DNA from: Casp-actino8 sp041159745
Lineage (GTDB): Bacteria; Actinomycetota; Acidimicrobiia; Acidimicrobiales; Ilumatobacteraceae
Assembly: GCA_041159745.1 (NCBI GenBank)
Contig: JBEAXP010000160.1
Location: 1 to 7,781, forward strand
Direction of reading: 5' to 3'
Length of the DNA: 7,781 nt
A program made the position numbers and the translations under genes. Each line of letters begins with the position of its first letter. Within the stretch, counting starts at the first letter, position 1. This document shows positions 6,155-7,781 of the stretch, one piece after another. Under the pieces are notes generated by a model. It saw only the letters and a program-made list of their open reading frames with translations. It was not told the origin of the DNA and ran no database searches.

Positions 6155-6982
6155 ATGGAATGGGTCGAAACCACAGGTGCCTCGGTCGACGAGGCCAAGA
6201 GCATTGCCCTCGATCGACTCGGAGTCGATGAGCAGGATGCCGAATTCGAAATCTTGGAAGAACCCAAGCCCGGCTTGTTCGGACGGATGCGCGGAGAGGC
6301 TCGTGTCCGGGCCCGGGTCAAGCCGCGGACCCCTCGGGCCAAGAACGATCGCCGTCGCCGGTCTGACAGAGGTTCCGAAAAGAGGCAAGATGGCCGTCGC
6401 GAACAGAGCCGTGACGGAGGTTCGTCGAACGGACGGTCGTCAGGCCGCCGTCCACGCCAGGAGGGTTCAACCATGAGCAACAATGCCGACGAAAACTCGC
6501 GGGAACCCCGTCCGGCGGCCGACCCGGCCGAGGTTGCCGCTCAGGCCGAGAAGTTCCTGGTGGGACTGGCCGCGGCATTCGGGACGTCGGGAACCGCCTC
6601 GCGTTCGATCGACGGTGACGAGATCGAGGTGAATCTCGATGGCTCCGACCTGGGCCTCCTGGTCGGGCCGCGTGGGTCAACCCTTCAGGCCGTTCAGGAT
6701 CTCACGCGCGTGGTGGCCCAGCGTCGCCTCGGCGACCATGACACCCGCCTGCGCGTCGACGTTGGTGGCTACCGGGCCAAGCGCAAGGAAGCCCTCGGAC
6801 GCTTCGTCAACCAGGTGGCTGATGAAGTGGTCTCGAGTGGCTCGGCCCGGGCTCTCGAACCCATGCCGGCATCGGATCGCAAGATCATCCATGATGCGCT
6901 GACCGGACGCACCGACATCGCGACGCACTCCGAGGGCGAAGAGCCGTATCGGCGCGTCGTGATCACCCCGGCCGGGGCCTGA
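6155..6982 (+). CDS. jag: Jag/KhpB RNA-binding protein (Jag_N, KH and R3H domains)
   Basis: Jag (KhpB) is a cytoplasmic RNA-binding protein linked to cell division and envelope control in Gram-positive bacteria, usually next to yidC. The 275 residues hold a Jag_N domain (about 1-54, with EEPKPGLFGRM), a long basic disordered linker rich in Arg, Ser and Gly (about 55-120), a KH domain (about 130-205) with the loop GPRG (171-174), and an R3H domain (about 207-273) whose motif is RKIIH (Arg242 to His246). The ATG at 6155 follows GGAAGG at about 6141-6146 and lies 45 bases after yidC. Codon 107 is an in-frame ATG with a near-ideal ribosome binding site and could start a second 169-residue form with only KH and R3H. 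Confidence 0.93.
   Translation: MEWVETTGASVDEAKSIALDRLGVDEQDAEFEILEEPKPGLFGRMRGEARVRARVKPRTPRAKNDRRRRSDRGSEKRQDGRREQSRDGGSSNGRSSGRRPRQEGSTMSNNADENSREPRPAADPAEVAAQAEKFLVGLAAAFGTSGTASRSIDGDEIEVNLDGSDLGLLVGPRGSTLQAVQDLTRVVAQRRLGDHDTRLRVDVGGYRAKRKEALGRFVNQVADEVVSSGSARALEPMPASDRKIIHDALTGRTDIATHSEGEEPYRRVVITPAGA
6459..6475 (+). promoter_or_regulatory. Internal ribosome binding site and in-frame ATG in jag
   Basis: AGGAGGG (6459-6465) is followed after 7 bases by ATG (6473-6475), in frame with jag at codon 107. This is the strongest Shine-Dalgarno match in the window. It may arise by chance from the Arg-Gln-Glu-Gly codons. Confidence 0.55.
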
Positions 6983-7007
6983 TCACCCAGACCACCAGGG
7001 CGGATCT

Positions 7008-7565
7008 GTGAGTTCCCTCGATCCGTCCCAACGAAACTCTTTGATCGATGCGCTGGGCGAGGCCCAGCGCATCGGCATGTTGGGACCCGGAGACCTGGGT
7101 ATCGCCGTCGATCAAGCTGTGTCGCTGGCCCGATTGATCCCTGACACTGCGACGTCCTTCGTCGACCTGGGGTCAGGCGGCGGACTTCCGGGCCTGGCGG
7201 TGGCACTGGCCCGACCCGACCTGGCGGGAGTCCTGGTCGACCGGCGCGGCAAGCGAGTCGACTTGCTCGTGCGCCTTCTCGGCCGTCTTGGACTGGCGGG
7301 ACGTATCGAGGCCGTGGAGGCCGATGTCATCGATCTCCCCCGCCGGTTTCCCGGGGTCACCTGGTCGGTGGCCACGAGTCGGGGATTCGGCCCGCCCCCC
7401 TACACCGCACAACACGCCGCGCCCCTGCTTTCATCCGGGGGCCTTCTCCTGGTGACCGAGCCCCCGGGCTCCACGGGTGAACGCTGGGAGACCCCCGAGG
7501 TGTGGGAATCGGGCCTGTCCCTGGTCACTGTGTCCAGCGGTATCGCGGTCCTGGTTCGTTCCTGA
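7008..7565 (+). CDS. rsmG: RsmG (GidB), 16S rRNA guanine-N7 methyltransferase, short form
   Basis: RsmG methylates a guanine of the 16S rRNA 530 loop (G527 in E. coli) using S-adenosylmethionine. The 185 residues contain the SAM-binding motif FVDLGSGGGLPGL (residues 51-63), the DRRGKRVDLL segment (78-87) that matches the family's D..GKR.. motif, and a later TSRGFGPP (123-130). The protein is shorter than the usual 205-240: only about 50 residues precede the SAM motif, the N-terminal NLT-type segment is not visible, and the usual lysine-containing KG stretch after the SRA-like motif reads LLLVTEPPGS instead. The GTG start at 7008 has only a weak AGGG-type site. It follows jag by 25 bases and precedes parS and parA, the standard order. 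Family assignment is good; full activity is not certain. Confidence 0.85.
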   Translation: MSSLDPSQRNSLIDALGEAQRIGMLGPGDLGIAVDQAVSLARLIPDTATSFVDLGSGGGLPGLAVALARPDLAGVLVDRRGKRVDLLVRLLGRLGLAGRIEAVEADVIDLPRRFPGVTWSVATSRGFGPPPYTAQHAAPLLSSGGLLLVTEPPGSTGERWETPEVWESGLSLVTVSSGIAVLVRS

Positions 7566-7571
7566 CCATTC

Positions 7572-7597
7572 GGCCCGACTGTTCCACGTGGAACAAC
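7572..7597 (+). repeat. 26-bp direct repeat, copy 1, holding a parS site
   Basis: This copy is identical to 7631-7656. It consists of 8 bases (GGCCCGAC), the 16-bp parS palindrome and AC. The copies start 59 bases apart. Confidence 0.9.
7580..7595. other. parS centromere site 1
   Basis: TGTTCCACGTGGAACA is a perfect 16-bp palindrome. It differs from the classic parS TGTTTCACGTGAAACA at two symmetric positions, making it fully self-complementary. ParB loads at such sites near the origin. Confidence 0.92.
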
Positions 7598-7605
7598 CGG
7601 CGACA

Positions 7606-7619
7606 GCCGAGCCCTCGGC
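7606..7619. repeat. Short hairpin between the two parS sites
   Basis: GCCGA and TCGGC are inverted arms around a GCCC loop. There is no T-run, so a terminator role for the rsmG transcript is doubtful. It lies midway between the parS copies. Confidence 0.35.
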
Positions 7620-7630
7620 GACCCTCTCCA

Positions 7631-7656
7631 GGCCCGACTGTTCCACGTGGAACAAC
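7631..7656 (+). repeat. 26-bp direct repeat, copy 2, holding a parS site
   Basis: Identical to the copy at 7572-7597. The shared 8-base left flank extends beyond the palindrome, which suggests duplication of a segment. Confidence 0.9.
7639..7654. other. parS centromere site 2
   Basis: A second TGTTCCACGTGGAACA, identical to site 1. The two centres are 59 bases apart, directly upstream of the probable parA. Confidence 0.92.
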
Positions 7657-7751
7657 AGTGTGTGAGATCACCTCCCAGAACCCCGACCGAGTTGCACCCG
7701 TTCGGTACCATGCGGGCGTCCACCTTCGAGTCAGAGGTACGCATCTCTTCC

Positions 7752-7781
7752 ATGACTGACCAGTCGGCTTCCACCGGCCAC
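7752..7781 (+). CDS. parA: Probable ParA chromosome partition ATPase, first 10 codons only
   Basis: The window ends 10 codons into an open frame reading MTDQSASTGH. No domain is visible, so the call rests on position: after rsmG and two parS sites, parA normally follows, then parB. ParA would be the ATPase that moves ParB-parS complexes. An in-frame ATG at 7710 would add 14 residues (MRASTFESEVRISS), but neither start has a well-placed ribosome binding site. AGAGG at 7734-7738 is rather far from the 7752 ATG. Confidence 0.55.
   Translation, partial: MTDQSASTGH

Noticed and set aside
7566..7630. Rho-independent terminator after rsmG
   Set aside because: The only hairpin (7606-7619) is short and lacks a T-run.
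7683..7711. Possible parA promoter with -10 TACCAT at 7706-7711
   Set aside because: No acceptable -35 element at 16-18 bases upstream, so I do not list it as a feature.

Overview
The window is a chromosomal replication-origin region from a GC-rich bacterium, most likely an actinobacterium and possibly a member of Acidimicrobiia. The evidence is gene order, GC-rich codon use with frequent GTG starts, the TTGTCCACA-type DnaA boxes, and the style of the DnaA, YidC and Jag proteins. The assignment below phylum level is an inference.

Two divergent gene sets start from a 294-bp spacer at about 4068-4361. On the minus strand lies the replication and repair set: dnaA (initiator), dnaN (sliding clamp), recF (gap repair), and dciA/DUF721 (helicase loader), which runs off the left edge. 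A 264-bp spacer between dnaA and dnaN (2433-2696) carries a cluster of DnaA boxes next to an AT-rich stretch and is the probable oriC. dnaN-recF and recF-dciA overlap by 1 and 4 bases, so these three genes are probably translated in a coupled way. On the plus strand lies the ribosome, membrane-insertion and segregation set: rpmH (L34), rnpA (RNase P protein), yidD, yidC (membrane insertase), jag/khpB (RNA-binding) and rsmG (16S rRNA methyltransferase). A 186-bp spacer with two perfect parS sites follows, and then the first codons of a gene that is probably parA.

The genes link replication start (DnaA, oriC, DciA, DnaN), recombination (RecF), chromosome segregation (parS, ParA) and membrane protein production (L34 to YidC). 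This is the ancestral bacterial origin layout. I see no mobile element, CRISPR array, tRNA or foreign island, and no clearly new multi-gene system.

The points most worth a second look are: a strong internal ribosome binding site and in-frame ATG inside jag that could make a second protein without the Jag_N domain; a YidC whose usual groove arginine position reads as methionine; a DnaA box inside the predicted dnaA promoter plus three boxes in its leader at exact 12-bp steps; a DnaA-trio-like TAATAA element beside a pair of boxes in oriC; and two parS sites carried within 26-bp direct repeats.
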